NCBI RefSeq assembly: GCF_900129775.1
Contig: NZ_FQWV01000014.1
Coordinates: 1-32,595 of the forward strand
Origin: Halobaculum gomorrense
Lineage (GTDB): Archaea; Halobacteriota; Halobacteria; Halobacteriales; Haloferacaceae
Direction of reading: 5' to 3'
Length of the DNA: 32,595 nt
Position numbers and translations under genes: made by a program. Below the pieces are notes generated by a model that saw only the letters and a program-made list of their open reading frames with translations, was not told the origin of the DNA and made no database searches. Below, in pieces: positions 1 through 7,590 of this stretch (position 1 is its first letter; each line of letters begins with the position of its first letter).

Positions 1-151
1 CCACCCGATCCTCGCACTCGACGTATGGGAACACTCCTACTACTACGACTACGGCCCCGCCCGCGGCGACTTCATCTCCGCGTTCTTCGAAGTCGTCGAC
101 TGGGACGAGCCCTCGACCCGCTACGAACAGGCTGTCCAACTCTTCGAGTAA
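1..151 (+). CDS. sod: Superoxide dismutase (Fe/Mn family), C-terminal 49 residues
   Basis: This is the partial 3' end of an Fe/Mn-family superoxide dismutase, which disproportionates superoxide to oxygen and peroxide in the cytoplasm. The visible frame begins at base 2 and ends in TAA at 149-151. It contains the family hallmark DVWEHSYYYDY, whose Asp and His are metal ligands, followed by the usual C-terminal helix ending in QLFE. The catalytic N-terminal part lies outside the window. A second copy of the same region sits at the other end of the window on the opposite strand, differing at only two of 49 residues. Many haloarchaea carry two sod paralogues. The family assignment is secure; which paralogue this is cannot be decided here. 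Confidence 0.93.
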   Translation, partial: HPILALDVWEHSYYYDYGPARGDFISAFFEVVDWDEPSTRYEQAVQLFE

Positions 152-158
152 GTCGCAG
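1..158. repeat. Left arm of a ~158 bp inverted repeat (sod 3' ends)
   Basis: Position p here corresponds to position 32596-p on the other strand. By my count 13 of the first 151 bases differ, and 26-108 (83 bp) match perfectly, including all third codon positions. Identity runs 7 bp past the stop codon (GTCGCAG, 152-158) and then ends abruptly. The repeat continues beyond the window edge to an unknown extent. Confidence 0.85.
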
Positions 159-293
159 GCGATCGGTGGAACCCGTGGAACCGGCGCGCGAGCGCGGCGG
201 TCGACCGGCGGCGATGACCGTGGGCACGGTCCGTCGCCGTCCGACCGCCGTCAGCTGTCCGCCGCGACAGTCCCGCTGACGCCGCCGCGCCGA

Positions 294-842
294 TCAGGCC
301 TTCTGCTTTGTCGCCAAGTCGGCGAACTTCTCGCGGACCTTCCGGATCTTCGGCTCGGCGTTGAACGTGCAGTACTGGTCTGCGGGGTTCTTTTCGTAGT
401 AGTCCTGGTGGTACTCCTCGGCCTCGTAGAACGCCTCCAGGGGCTCGATCTCGGTGACGATCTCGTCGTCGTACGCGCTCTCCGCGTCCAGTTCGTCGAC
501 GAACCGCTCGACGGTCTCGCGCTGCTCGTCGTTCTCGTACAGGACGATCGAGCGGTACTGACTCCCCACGTCGGGGCCCTGACGGTTCAGCGTCGTCGGG
601 TCGTGGACGGTGAAGAACACGCCGAGGAGGTCGGCGTACGTGATCGCCGTGGGGTCGTACTCGACGCGGACGACCTCCGCGTGGCCGGTCTCCTCTCGGC
701 AGACGGCCTCGTAGGTGGGGTTCTCGACGTGGCCGCCGGCGTAGCCGGAGGTGACCACGCGGACGCCGTCAAGCTGCTTGAACGCGGCCTCGGTGCACCA
801 AAAGCAGCCGCCGCCGACGGTCGCGGTTTCAGTGTCGCTCAT
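294..842 (-). CDS. msrA: Peptide-methionine (S)-S-oxide reductase MsrA
   Basis: This enzyme reduces S-epimers of methionine sulfoxide in oxidised proteins and free amino acid, using a thioredoxin-type reductant in the cytoplasm. The 182-residue protein carries the MsrA active site GGGCFWCTE near residues 10-18, with catalytic Cys13. It also has the family blocks SGYAGG, GHAEVV, FFTVHDPTTLNRQG, DVGSQYRS and EEYHQDY. A longer in-frame extension to 902 exists. The ATG at 842 was chosen because homology begins directly after it and a TATA-like element lies about 27 nt upstream. It stands alone on this strand and converges with the sod fragment, which is also an oxidative-stress gene. Confidence 0.96.
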   Translation of the reverse strand: MSDTETATVGGGCFWCTEAAFKQLDGVRVVTSGYAGGHVENPTYEAVCREETGHAEVVRVEYDPTAITYADLLGVFFTVHDPTTLNRQGPDVGSQYRSIVLYENDEQRETVERFVDELDAESAYDDEIVTEIEPLEAFYEAEEYHQDYYEKNPADQYCTFNAEPKIRKVREKFADLATKQKA

Positions 843-865
843 GGATCGAGACAGGGACTCGTCGG

Positions 866-875
866 GGTTAAGGTT
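866..875 (-). promoter_or_regulatory. TATA-like box of msrA
   Basis: On the minus strand the sequence reads AACCTTAACC, centred about 28 nt upstream of the msrA ATG. This is the spacing expected for a haloarchaeal leaderless promoter. No Shine-Dalgarno is present between it and the start codon. Confidence 0.5.
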
Positions 876-932
876 CCCGCAGGCGGCGACGCGGGTCGCC
901 ACGGATGCACCGGATCGGGCTCCGGTTGGCGC

Positions 933-1286
933 TCACAGTTCCCGCGGATCGACTCCTGCGAAGTAGCGGTCGTAGTGGGCCGCACAGCCCGGATTGAACG
1001 ACGCCGAGCACGACGGGCACGCGAAGTCGGCGTCCAGATACGCCTCGACGGACAGCGTCGCCCCGCAGGCGCCGCACAGCACCGCCGGCTCCGCGAACCG
1101 TTCGCGAGGCCACGGCTCGGTCTCGTGGTCCGTGACGGCGTCGTGGCACGCCGCGCAGGGAGCGTACCGCTCGCAGCAGCCGAACCGCAGCGCGATAACA
1201 TCGGTTGGCCCGTCGTAGTGGGCACACCGCGTCTCGGGACCCACGTCGACGCCGTGGACGGGCGTCCCGTGCACGAACCGTCGCAC
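933..1286 (-). CDS. CHY-type zinc-finger protein
   Basis: This is a 117-residue Cys/His-rich protein of the CHY zinc-finger family (the zf-CHY fold also found in RCHY1/Pirh2). Visible metal ligands include CAHY at 21-24, the CC pair near 37-38, CAACH near 44-48, CGAC at 71-74, CPSC at 90-93 and a last Cys near 101, enough for several zinc sites. Its molecular role in archaea is not established. An open frame continues upstream to 1340 but is Arg-rich and unlike a haloarchaeal protein. The GTG at 1286 is favoured because a TATA-like CGGTTTTGC lies about 28 nt upstream; a GTG at 1274 is the alternative. It lies directly upstream of msrA on the same strand. Confidence 0.85.
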   Translation of the reverse strand: MRRFVHGTPVHGVDVGPETRCAHYDGPTDVIALRFGCCERYAPCAACHDAVTDHETEPWPRERFAEPAVLCGACGATLSVEAYLDADFACPSCSASFNPGCAAHYDRYFAGVDPREL

Positions 1287-1983
1287 GCGTTGTTCCCCGC
1301 GTCGACGCAGCAAAACCGTTCCGCCCCGACCCCGTCGCACGCAGCGCGATTCTCACAGCGTCCCCGGTGCCGTCGACGACCGGTTATCCGCCGGGTTACC
1401 ATCCCAACTGCCCGATTCTCGACGGGTGCTCGCGGCACGCGACTCCTACTCACGTACCGGCCGCGAGCCGACCGGCGAGTCCGTTCGAGCCGTCCTCGGA
1501 CGACCGACGGTGTCCGACTCATCGTGGACGCGCGGGGGCGTGTCCCTCCCCCGTCGCGAACCCCTTCGCGTGTCGGGTCAACTCCTCCACGACCGGCATC
1601 GACCGGCGACGGGAGCGAGAGATACTCGACGGGTAACAATACCCGCGTCGACCGATCGATCGACTGCTCGCGGACGGGGTCCGTCGCCACCCTTGACGCG
1701 AGTAGCGCCCGAGCCGCAGTCGCGGTCGCGGTCGGCGTCCCCACCGCGCGCCGGCCGCCGCCACTCGGACGATCCGCCGACGGCGACCCCACGTCGGCTG
1801 TTCGCCATCGCATCGCACCGACCCCGGCCGCGCGCCCATGCCGCGGCCGGTCCGGTTTCGGCTCGACCGGTGGATCCGGTACATCCACCCGACGTTCACA
1901 CCTGAGTACGTCCGGGACCGCGGTCGGAGAGCGACCGACCCTGCAACGACCCTGTCACTGCCGGCTTCGCCCCGTTCGTAGAG
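1287..1983. other. Gene-free stretch of ~700 bp
   Basis: No convincing protein gene is seen here on either strand. The long open frames crossing it are Arg/Pro/Ser-rich and lack any recognisable domain or promoter. It holds the CHY gene's promoter at its left end, a hairpin at 1626-1651, one 47-codon open frame at 1838-1981 of doubtful status, and the 3' flank of tRNA-Thr at its right end. Confidence 0.6.
1626..1651. repeat. Perfect short inverted repeat (hairpin) in the gene-free stretch
   Basis: GGGTA-ACAA-TACCC forms a perfect stem with a four-base loop. It is extended by TCGAC and GTCGA across a two-base bulge. There is no T-tract after it, so it is not a typical archaeal terminator. Function unknown; it could be structure in an untranslated RNA or a protein-binding palindrome. 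Confidence 0.45.
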
Positions 1984-2057
1984 AGCCGGGGGCGGGATTC
2001 GAACCCGCGAAGTCTCGATTACAAGTCGAGTGCATGCACCGCCCATGCTCCCCCGGC
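1984..2057 (-). tRNA. tRNA-Thr (anticodon UGU)
   Basis: The 74-nt cloverleaf is complete. The acceptor stem is GCCGGGG/CCCCGGC with discriminator U. The D stem is GCAT/ATGC. The anticodon stem is CTCGA/TCGAG with loop CTTGTAA, so the anticodon is TGT. There is a five-base variable loop, and the T stem is GCGGG/CCCGC with loop TTCGAAT. No intron is present and CCA is not encoded. An AT-rich TATA-like element (ATTAAAC) about 30-35 nt upstream overlaps the stop codon of the acetyltransferase gene on the same strand. Confidence 0.95.
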
Positions 2058-2086
2058 GCGTACTGGGGCCGTACTGCGCCCTCCGT

Positions 2087-2674
2087 TTAATCGCTATCGC
2101 TTCCGAGCCCCTGTATCGGTTTCTCCAACTCCACCCGGTGGGGCTCGTACCCCTGCTGCTCGTAGAAGCGCCGCGCGTCGCGGTTCGCAGCCATCGCCTC
2201 CAGCGCGACGACATGGGCGCCCGACGCCGCGAGCGTCGACTCGGCCGTATCGAGCAGCCGCGCGCCGACGCCGGCGTCGCGGTACGGGTCCCGGACGAAG
2301 AGGTTGTAGACGACCCCGCGACGCACGTCCTGTTCGTATCGTCCCGTTTCGAGGCCGAAGCTGACGAACCCCACAATCTCGTCGGTCGTGGATGGCGCTC
2401 CGCCCTTCGGCTCTGCGACGCGGGCGACGACGAGCCCTCCGGCGGAGGCCGCGCTCGCGACGGATTCGGCGGCGGCGCGGCGGTTCTCGGTGGCCTCGAA
2501 GTGGGTACCGTACGCGCGCTGACCGTCGGCCAGATCGACCCAGAGGTCGGCGACTGCGTCGACGTCGTCAACCGTCCCGCGATCGACAGCGACGGTGGCG
2601 CCTTCGGCCTCCAGCTCCACGGGCTCGCCGGCTTCTGTCGTGCACGGATCCGCGTCCTCGCCGTCGACGGTCAT
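2087..2674 (-). CDS. GNAT-family N-acetyltransferase
   Basis: This is a 195-residue cytoplasmic protein of the Gcn5-related acetyltransferase superfamily, which transfers acetyl from acetyl-CoA to an amine. The acetyl-CoA binding motif A is visible around residues 121-140 (VVYNLFVRDPYRDAGVGARL). It is followed by the ALEAMAANRDARRFYEQQGY block, typical of family members that act on small molecules or protein N-termini. The first ~28 residues are an acidic, probably disordered extension. The substrate cannot be predicted. It lies just upstream of tRNA-Thr, whose promoter overlaps its 3' end. No clear TATA box was seen for this gene. Confidence 0.88.
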   Translation of the reverse strand: MTVDGEDADPCTTEAGEPVELEAEGATVAVDRGTVDDVDAVADLWVDLADGQRAYGTHFEATENRRAAAESVASAASAGGLVVARVAEPKGGAPSTTDEIVGFVSFGLETGRYEQDVRRGVVYNLFVRDPYRDAGVGARLLDTAESTLAASGAHVVALEAMAANRDARRFYEQQGYEPHRVELEKPIQGLGSDSD

Positions 2675-2850
2675 CTCGGTCGGCAGTGACGGGCGCGCGG
2701 GGCTTGGCCCTTGTGCTCTCTGCCGGTCGAGACCCGGCCTGGCCGGCGCATTTGCCGGGGTGTCTGGCCGCCACCGTCCGCCGGGTGGACGGCGCCCGGC
2801 CCGAAGCGAGGATCATGTCGGTATCTCGACGCTGTTGTACGGGTGAGAGA

Positions 2851-2891
2851 ATGGTTAAGTGCGTCGGGGCACCTCTTGACCGTGAGAAGGA
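2851..2891 (+). promoter_or_regulatory. Promoter and weak ribosome-binding site of the liv operon
   Basis: A TATA-like GGTTAAGT lies about 42-45 nt upstream of the livH ATG, predicting a short leader of roughly 15-20 nt. AAGGA (2887-2891), partly complementary to the 16S 3' end, sits 6 nt before the ATG. Most other genes in the window appear leaderless. Confidence 0.45.
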
Positions 2892-2897
2892 ATATCA

Positions 2898-4007
2898 ATG
2901 GGCATTAGCGAAACGTACTCACGCGGCAGGAATCTCGCCGTCTCGCGACCGTTCGTCCTCGTGGCCGTCGCCGTCGTGGCGATCTTGACTCTCGACATCG
3001 GTCGCCGGCTCGCGGCACCCGGTGGGCTCACGAGCGCTCAGCTCGCCACGTTCCTGTGGGAGGGGCTCGTGGTCGGCCTGTCGATCGGGCTCGCGGGCGT
3101 CGGGCTCTCGATGACGTACAGTATTCTGAACTTCGCGAACTTCGGTCACGGCGACTACGTCACCTCCGGCGCCTTCGCCGGCTGGGCGGTGACGTGGCTG
3201 TTCGCCGGCGCCGGCCAGTTCGACCTCGCGACGCTACTGTTCATCGGATCGGTCTCCACGCGGGATCTCGGCGTCTCGATGCTCGAGACCCCGCTGGCGA
3301 TACTCGCCGGGCTCATCGTGGCGGCGGCGGCGACGATCGGGCTGTCGCTGCTGATCGACCGACTCGTCTACAAGCCGATGCGCGACGACGAGGGAATCTC
3401 CCTGCTCATCGCGTCGATCGGCGTCGCGCTCGCGCTCCGGTACACCATCTTCATCGTGTTCGGGCAGCGCACCCGCGGACTCACCGACGCCCAGTCGGTT
3501 CCGGAGTTTGCGATCCCGGTTGGCGGCGGCGGAACGCTGGACGTGGGCGGCCACGAGCTGACGCTCGTCGTGATCGCGGCCGCGCTCATGCTCGGCGTCC
3601 ACCTTCTGCTCCAGACGACGAAGCTCGGCAAGGCGATGCGCGCGATGGCAGACAACGAGGACCTCGCGCAGGTGACCGGAATCCCGACCGAGCGGGTCGT
3701 CCGTTTCACGTGGATCATCGGCGGCGGACTCGCCGGCGCAAGCGGCTTCCTCATCGCCTTGGAGCGGGGAGCGATGAACTTCCAGTTCGGCTGGATCCTG
3801 CTGTTGATGATATTCGCGGCGGTCATCCTCGGCGGCATCGGCTCCATCTACGGGGCGATGTTTGGCGGGGTCACGATCGGGATCGCGCAGAATCTCTCGC
3901 TGGTGTGGATCCCCAGCGAGTTCTCGACGGTCGCCGCCTTCGGCGTCATGATCGTCGTCCTCCTGTTCAAGCCCGACGGGCTGTTCTCGGGGGTGACGAC
4001 CGCGTGA
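2898..4007 (+). CDS. livH: Branched-chain amino acid ABC transporter permease (LivH type)
   Basis: This is the inner-membrane permease subunit of a LIV-type (HAAT family) ABC importer. The 369-residue protein is highly hydrophobic, with several membrane segments. It carries the family signatures GVGLSMTYSILNFANFGHGDY near residues 70-90 and DRLVYKPMRDDEG, and the cytoplasmic coupling loop KLGKAMRAMADNEDLAQVTGI that contacts the ATPases. It is the first gene of a tightly packed operon: its TGA overlaps the GTG of the next permease gene by four bases (GTGA). The transported ligand is inferred from family only and may be an amino acid, amide or urea-like compound. No periplasmic-type binding protein gene is adjacent. 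Confidence 0.93.
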   Translation: MGISETYSRGRNLAVSRPFVLVAVAVVAILTLDIGRRLAAPGGLTSAQLATFLWEGLVVGLSIGLAGVGLSMTYSILNFANFGHGDYVTSGAFAGWAVTWLFAGAGQFDLATLLFIGSVSTRDLGVSMLETPLAILAGLIVAAAATIGLSLLIDRLVYKPMRDDEGISLLIASIGVALALRYTIFIVFGQRTRGLTDAQSVPEFAIPVGGGGTLDVGGHELTLVVIAAALMLGVHLLLQTTKLGKAMRAMADNEDLAQVTGIPTERVVRFTWIIGGGLAGASGFLIALERGAMNFQFGWILLLMIFAAVILGGIGSIYGAMFGGVTIGIAQNLSLVWIPSEFSTVAAFGVMIVVLLFKPDGLFSGVTTA

Positions 4008-5773
4008 GCTCCGCCGACGCTGACGCTGACGGCTCGTCCGACGCGACTGCCGCACCCGGCGGCGCGACCGCGGGCGATCCCGGAGACGGCGACAACGGAC
4101 GGTACGTCTCCGGCTGGACGCCGTACCGCGAGTGGTTCCGCGACCGGTGGGCGCAGGGCGGCGCCGCCGCGTGGGGGACCGCCCTCGCGCACCTGCTGGT
4201 CGGGGCGCTCCTGTTCGCGCTCGTCGCCGGCTTCGACCTCGGATCGCTGCCGATCGGCGGGAGCCTGATCTGGTTCCTGTACCTCTCGCTCACGGTCGGC
4301 GTCCTCTACGTCGCCACCGCCCCGCCGGCCGAGCCGTACGTGGCATGGCTCGACGAGCGGTGGATGGAGTCCGACGTGGACAAGCTCCTGATCGTCCTCG
4401 GACACGTGGTCCTCGTCTTCTTCGTGTTCGCCGTCGCGCTCGGCCTCCCGTTCAACGGGCTCGTCGGGGCCCTCGCCTCGGTGTTCTTCTTTACCGCGGT
4501 GTACGCGATGATGGTGCTGGCGCTGAACCTCCACTGGGGGTACGCGGGCATCTTCAACATCGGCATCGCGGGCTTCATGGCCGTCGGCGTGTACGTGATG
4601 GCGATCCTCTCGGGGTCGACCGACCCCGGACCGGCGTCGGTGCCGGGGCTCGGCCTGCCGCTCCCGATCGGCATCCTCGGCGGCGTGGTCGCGGCCGCGC
4701 TCGTCGGGCTGGTGGCGGCGCTGCCGGCGCTGCGACTGCGCGCCGACTACTTCGCGATCGTCACGGTCGCGCTCTCGGAGATTATCCGGATCACGCTGAA
4801 GTCGACGGCGCTCCAGGAGTTCACCATCGCCGGGATCACGACCGGCACCGGCGGGGCGACCGGAATCACGATGCCGGGCAACCCCGTCCGACTCCTCTTT
4901 TATCAGAGCTTCGACGCCGGCGCCGAGCCGGCTCTGCTCGGGTCGGTGCTGTTCCCCCTGCTCGAAGGGCTTCGGGTCACGCTGATCCCGCCGGGGTCGT
5001 CGTGGCTGGGGATCGTCCCGCTGCCGGCGTTCACGCTCGATCTCGCGGTCGAGCCGGCGGTGATCGCCAACCTGGCGTACGTGCTCGTGCTCGCGGCGTT
5101 CGTCGCGCTCTTCTACGTCCTCCTCGTCAGAACCGGAAACTCGCCGTTCGGTCGCGTGCTGAAGGCGATCCGCGAGGACGAGGTGGTCGCGAAGTCGCTC
5201 GGGAAGGACACGAACCGGTTCAAGATCGTCGCGTTCATGTTCGGCTGCGGGCTGATGGGACTGGGCGGCATTCTCTGGCAGGGGAGTCAGGGGTTCACTA
5301 ATCCCGGCGCGTTCCGGCCGATCATCACGTTCTACATCTGGGTCGCGCTGATCATCGGCGGCGCCGGGTCGAACACCGGGAGCGTCCTCGGGGGCGCCCT
5401 GTTCGCGGGCGCCATCTGGGAGGGGCCGGTGTACGTCCGCCGGGTCGTCACCAACTTCGTCGAGTTCGGCGACACGCCCGGCACGTTCCCGGCGGCAGTC
5501 GCGCCGCTGATCGAGGGGAAGGTGCTGCCGCTGCTGTCGTTCCTGCTGGCCAACGTCTCCGCGCTGCGGTTCATCCTCGTCGGCGTCATCCTCGTGACGC
5601 TGATGCAGCGCCGCCCGGAGGGCCTGCTGGGCCACCGCAAGGAGGAGGCCGCGGCGATCCCGCTCACGCGACCGGGCGGTGGCGACGGGGACGGAATCGG
5701 CGAACCGACCGCCGCCGCCGACCCCGTCGCCGATGGCGGCCGCGACGATGCGGCCGACGGAGGTGCGCGATGA
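4004..5773 (+). CDS. livM: Branched-chain amino acid ABC transporter permease (LivM type), long form
   Basis: This is the second permease subunit of the LIV-type importer. The start is the GTG at 4004, inside the GTGA overlap with livH; the frame is open further upstream only as a shadow of livH. The product is 589 residues, well above the roughly 300-430 usual for LivM. Residues 1-45 are an Asp/Gly/Ala-rich hydrophilic tail, followed by extra membrane segments before the LivM core. The core has ALNLHWGYAGIFNIGIAGF, ALRLRADYFAIVTVALSEI and the coupling loop FGRVLKAIREDEVVAKSLGKD. The C-terminal ~40 residues are again acidic and low-complexity. Its TGA overlaps the livG ATG (ATGA), suggesting translational coupling. 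Confidence 0.92.
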   Translation: MSSADADADGSSDATAAPGGATAGDPGDGDNGRYVSGWTPYREWFRDRWAQGGAAAWGTALAHLLVGALLFALVAGFDLGSLPIGGSLIWFLYLSLTVGVLYVATAPPAEPYVAWLDERWMESDVDKLLIVLGHVVLVFFVFAVALGLPFNGLVGALASVFFFTAVYAMMVLALNLHWGYAGIFNIGIAGFMAVGVYVMAILSGSTDPGPASVPGLGLPLPIGILGGVVAAALVGLVAALPALRLRADYFAIVTVALSEIIRITLKSTALQEFTIAGITTGTGGATGITMPGNPVRLLFYQSFDAGAEPALLGSVLFPLLEGLRVTLIPPGSSWLGIVPLPAFTLDLAVEPAVIANLAYVLVLAAFVALFYVLLVRTGNSPFGRVLKAIREDEVVAKSLGKDTNRFKIVAFMFGCGLMGLGGILWQGSQGFTNPGAFRPIITFYIWVALIIGGAGSNTGSVLGGALFAGAIWEGPVYVRRVVTNFVEFGDTPGTFPAAVAPLIEGKVLPLLSFLLANVSALRFILVGVILVTLMQRRPEGLLGHRKEEAAAIPLTRPGGGDGDGIGEPTAAADPVADGGRDDAADGGAR

Positions 5774-6633
5774 GTTCCGAGCCTGGCGGCGCCGACGCGG
5801 ACGACGCGACCGACACCGCCGTTGACACGCCGGCGGCGGCCGCCGAAGGCGCGCGCGATGCCGCAGAGCACCCCCTGGTCGTCGAGGGGCTCCACAAGAC
5901 GTTCGGCGGAATCACCGCCGTCGACGGCGCGAGCTTCTCGGTCGCCGAGGGTTCGCTCACCGGGCTGATCGGGCCCAACGGCGCGGGCAAGTCGACGACG
6001 TTCAACTGCATCACCGGCGTACACACGCCGACCTCGGGCAGGATCCGGTTCCGCGGCGACGACATCACGGGGATGGCTCCCCACGCGATCGCCCAGCGGG
6101 GGCTCGTGCGGACGTTCCAGATCGCCCGCGAGCTGCCGGAGATGACCGTGCTGGAGAACATGATGCTGGCGCCGAAGGGACAGGCGGGCGAGCGACTCAG
6201 CTATGCCGTCGTCCCGGGCCTTCGCGACCGCGTCGTCGAACAAGAGGAGGAGCTGCTCGAGCGCGCCTGGCAGCAGCTGGAGTTCTTCGAGATCGACCAC
6301 CTCGCCGAGGAGTACGCGGGCACGCTCTCGGGCGGTCAGCGCAAGCTGCTGGAGATGGCGCGCGCGCTGATGACCGACCCCGAGGTGGTGCTGCTCGACG
6401 AACCGCTCGCGGGGGTCAACCCGACGCTGGAGGAGAAGCTGCTCGACCGTATCCACGAACTGCGCGAGATGGGGAACACGTTCCTCTTCGTGGAACACGA
6501 CATGGATGTCATCATGAACAACTGCGAACACGTCATCGTCATGCACCAGGGGTCGGTGCTCGCGGAGGGCACGCCCGAACAGGTCACGAGCGACGAACGC
6601 GTCGTCGAGGCGTACCTCGGAGGCGACGTATGA
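5770..6633 (+). CDS. livG: ABC transporter ATP-binding protein (LivG type)
   Basis: This is a cytoplasmic ATPase of the LIV-type importer. The 287-residue protein has Walker A GPNGAGKST at 68-76, the ABC signature LSGGQRK near 187-192, Walker B VVLLDEP at 206-212 and the switch histidine in FLFVEHDMDVI. The long helical insert between Walker A and the signature, and the sequence TFGGITAVDGASFSV, are typical of LivG rather than LivF. The first ~33 residues are an acidic Ala-rich linker not found in bacterial homologues. It overlaps both neighbours by four bases, so all four transporter genes are probably made from one transcript. Confidence 0.95.
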   Translation: MSSEPGGADADDATDTAVDTPAAAAEGARDAAEHPLVVEGLHKTFGGITAVDGASFSVAEGSLTGLIGPNGAGKSTTFNCITGVHTPTSGRIRFRGDDITGMAPHAIAQRGLVRTFQIARELPEMTVLENMMLAPKGQAGERLSYAVVPGLRDRVVEQEEELLERAWQQLEFFEIDHLAEEYAGTLSGGQRKLLEMARALMTDPEVVLLDEPLAGVNPTLEEKLLDRIHELREMGNTFLFVEHDMDVIMNNCEHVIVMHQGSVLAEGTPEQVTSDERVVEAYLGGDV

Positions 6634-7535
6634 GCAGCGAGGCCAGCGAGGCCGAACGAAGTGAGGCCTCGAAGCGAGCGGGGAGCGAAGCGACCCGCGA
6701 GCACGGCGGGGGTGGACGAAGTGAGGCCTCGAAGCGAGCGAGGAGTGAGCGCGACCGTCGCTCCGTCGCCGCTGACGGCGGGACCGCGTCCTCCGGCGCC
6801 ACCCGCGCCGCCGACGCCGCGCGTCCCGACGACAGCCTGCTCCGGGTCCGTGACCTCGACGCCGGCTACGGCGACCTCCAGATCCTCACGGACGTGCACA
6901 TGGACGTGGGCGACGGCGAGTACGTCACCATCGTCGGCCCGAACGGGGCCGGCAAGTCGACGGTTATGAAGTCGGTGTTCGGGCTGACCAGCTACATGGG
7001 CGGCACGATCGAGTTCGCCGGCGAGGCGATTCACGGCCTGGCGCCCGAGGAGATCATCCACGAGGGGATCGGCTACGTCCCGCAGAACGACAACGTCTTC
7101 GAGAGCCTCACCGTGCGCGAGAACCTGGAGATGGGCGCGTACATCCTCGACGAGGTCCCCGAGGAACAGATCGAGGTCATCTACGATCGCTTCCCGATAC
7201 TTCGCGAGCGCTCGGACCAGCGCGCGGGAACGATGTCCGGCGGACAGCGGCAGATGCTCGCGATGGGGCGCGCTCTGATGCTCGACCCCGACCTCCTCCT
7301 GCTCGACGAGCCGAGTGCGGGACTCGCGCCCGATCTGGTCCAGGAGATGTTCGACCGTATCGACCGCATCAACGACGACGGCACCGCGGTCCTCATGGTC
7401 GAGCAGAACGCCAAGGAGGCGCTGGGCCGCTGCGACCGCGGCTACGTGCTCGTCAACGGCGAGAACGCGTACGTCGACTCCGGCGAGGCGCTGTTGAACG
7501 ACGAACAGGTCCGCAAAGACTTCCTCGGCGGCTGA
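6630..7535 (+). CDS. livF: ABC transporter ATP-binding protein (LivF type) with repeat-derived N-terminal tail
   Basis: This is the second ATPase of the importer, 301 residues. The ABC domain starts near residue 69. It has Walker A GPNGAGKST at 103-111, signature MSGGQRQML, Walker B LLLLDEPSAGLAP, and the QNDNVFESLTVRENLEMG block typical of LivF. Residues 1-65 are an unusual Ser/Glu/Ala/Arg/Lys-rich tail encoded largely by a direct DNA repeat (6656-6680 and 6716-6740, 60 bp apart, so in frame). The protein repeats RSEASKRA at about 10-17 and 30-37. The ATG at 6630 sits in an ATGA overlap with livG. A later start would shorten the tail, but no ATG lies between 6630 and the ABC domain. Confidence 0.93.
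   Translation: MSSEASEAERSEASKRAGSEATREHGGGGRSEASKRARSERDRRSVAADGGTASSGATRAADAARPDDSLLRVRDLDAGYGDLQILTDVHMDVGDGEYVTIVGPNGAGKSTVMKSVFGLTSYMGGTIEFAGEAIHGLAPEEIIHEGIGYVPQNDNVFESLTVRENLEMGAYILDEVPEEQIEVIYDRFPILRERSDQRAGTMSGGQRQMLAMGRALMLDPDLLLLDEPSAGLAPDLVQEMFDRIDRINDDGTAVLMVEQNAKEALGRCDRGYVLVNGENAYVDSGEALLNDEQVRKDFLGG
6656..6740 (+). repeat. Two 25-bp perfect direct repeats inside livF
   Basis: Copies at 6656-6680 and 6716-6740 are identical and exactly 60 bp apart. Each contains GAGGCCTCGAAGCGAGCG. The same GCGAGCGAAGCGAGC-type vocabulary recurs after the stop codon of the HAD-ECH gene at 19676-19702. Such motifs are more typical of haloarchaeal intergenic DNA than of coding DNA. Confidence 0.85.
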
Positions 7536-7542
7536 CCGCGGG

Positions 7543-7564
7543 CCGTCCACCGGTAGCCGGACGG
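7543..7564 (+). terminator. Possible hairpin between convergent livF and the wHTH gene
   Basis: CCGTCC (7543-7548) and GGACGG (7559-7564) form a six-base-pair stem eight bases after the livF stop. It lacks a T-tract, so assignment as a terminator rests on position only. Confidence 0.3.
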
Positions 7565-7590
7565 GCGGCCGCTCCGCCGCACGCGACCGC

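Noticed and set aside
408-2090. 560-codon open frame on the plus strand
   Set aside because: Runs antisense to msrA and the CHY gene and across the tRNA; Arg/Val-rich, no domain, a by-product of high GC.
3848-5635. 595-codon open frame antisense to livM
   Set aside because: Arg/Asp/Glu-rich reverse shadow of a hydrophobic permease; no start signal or domain.
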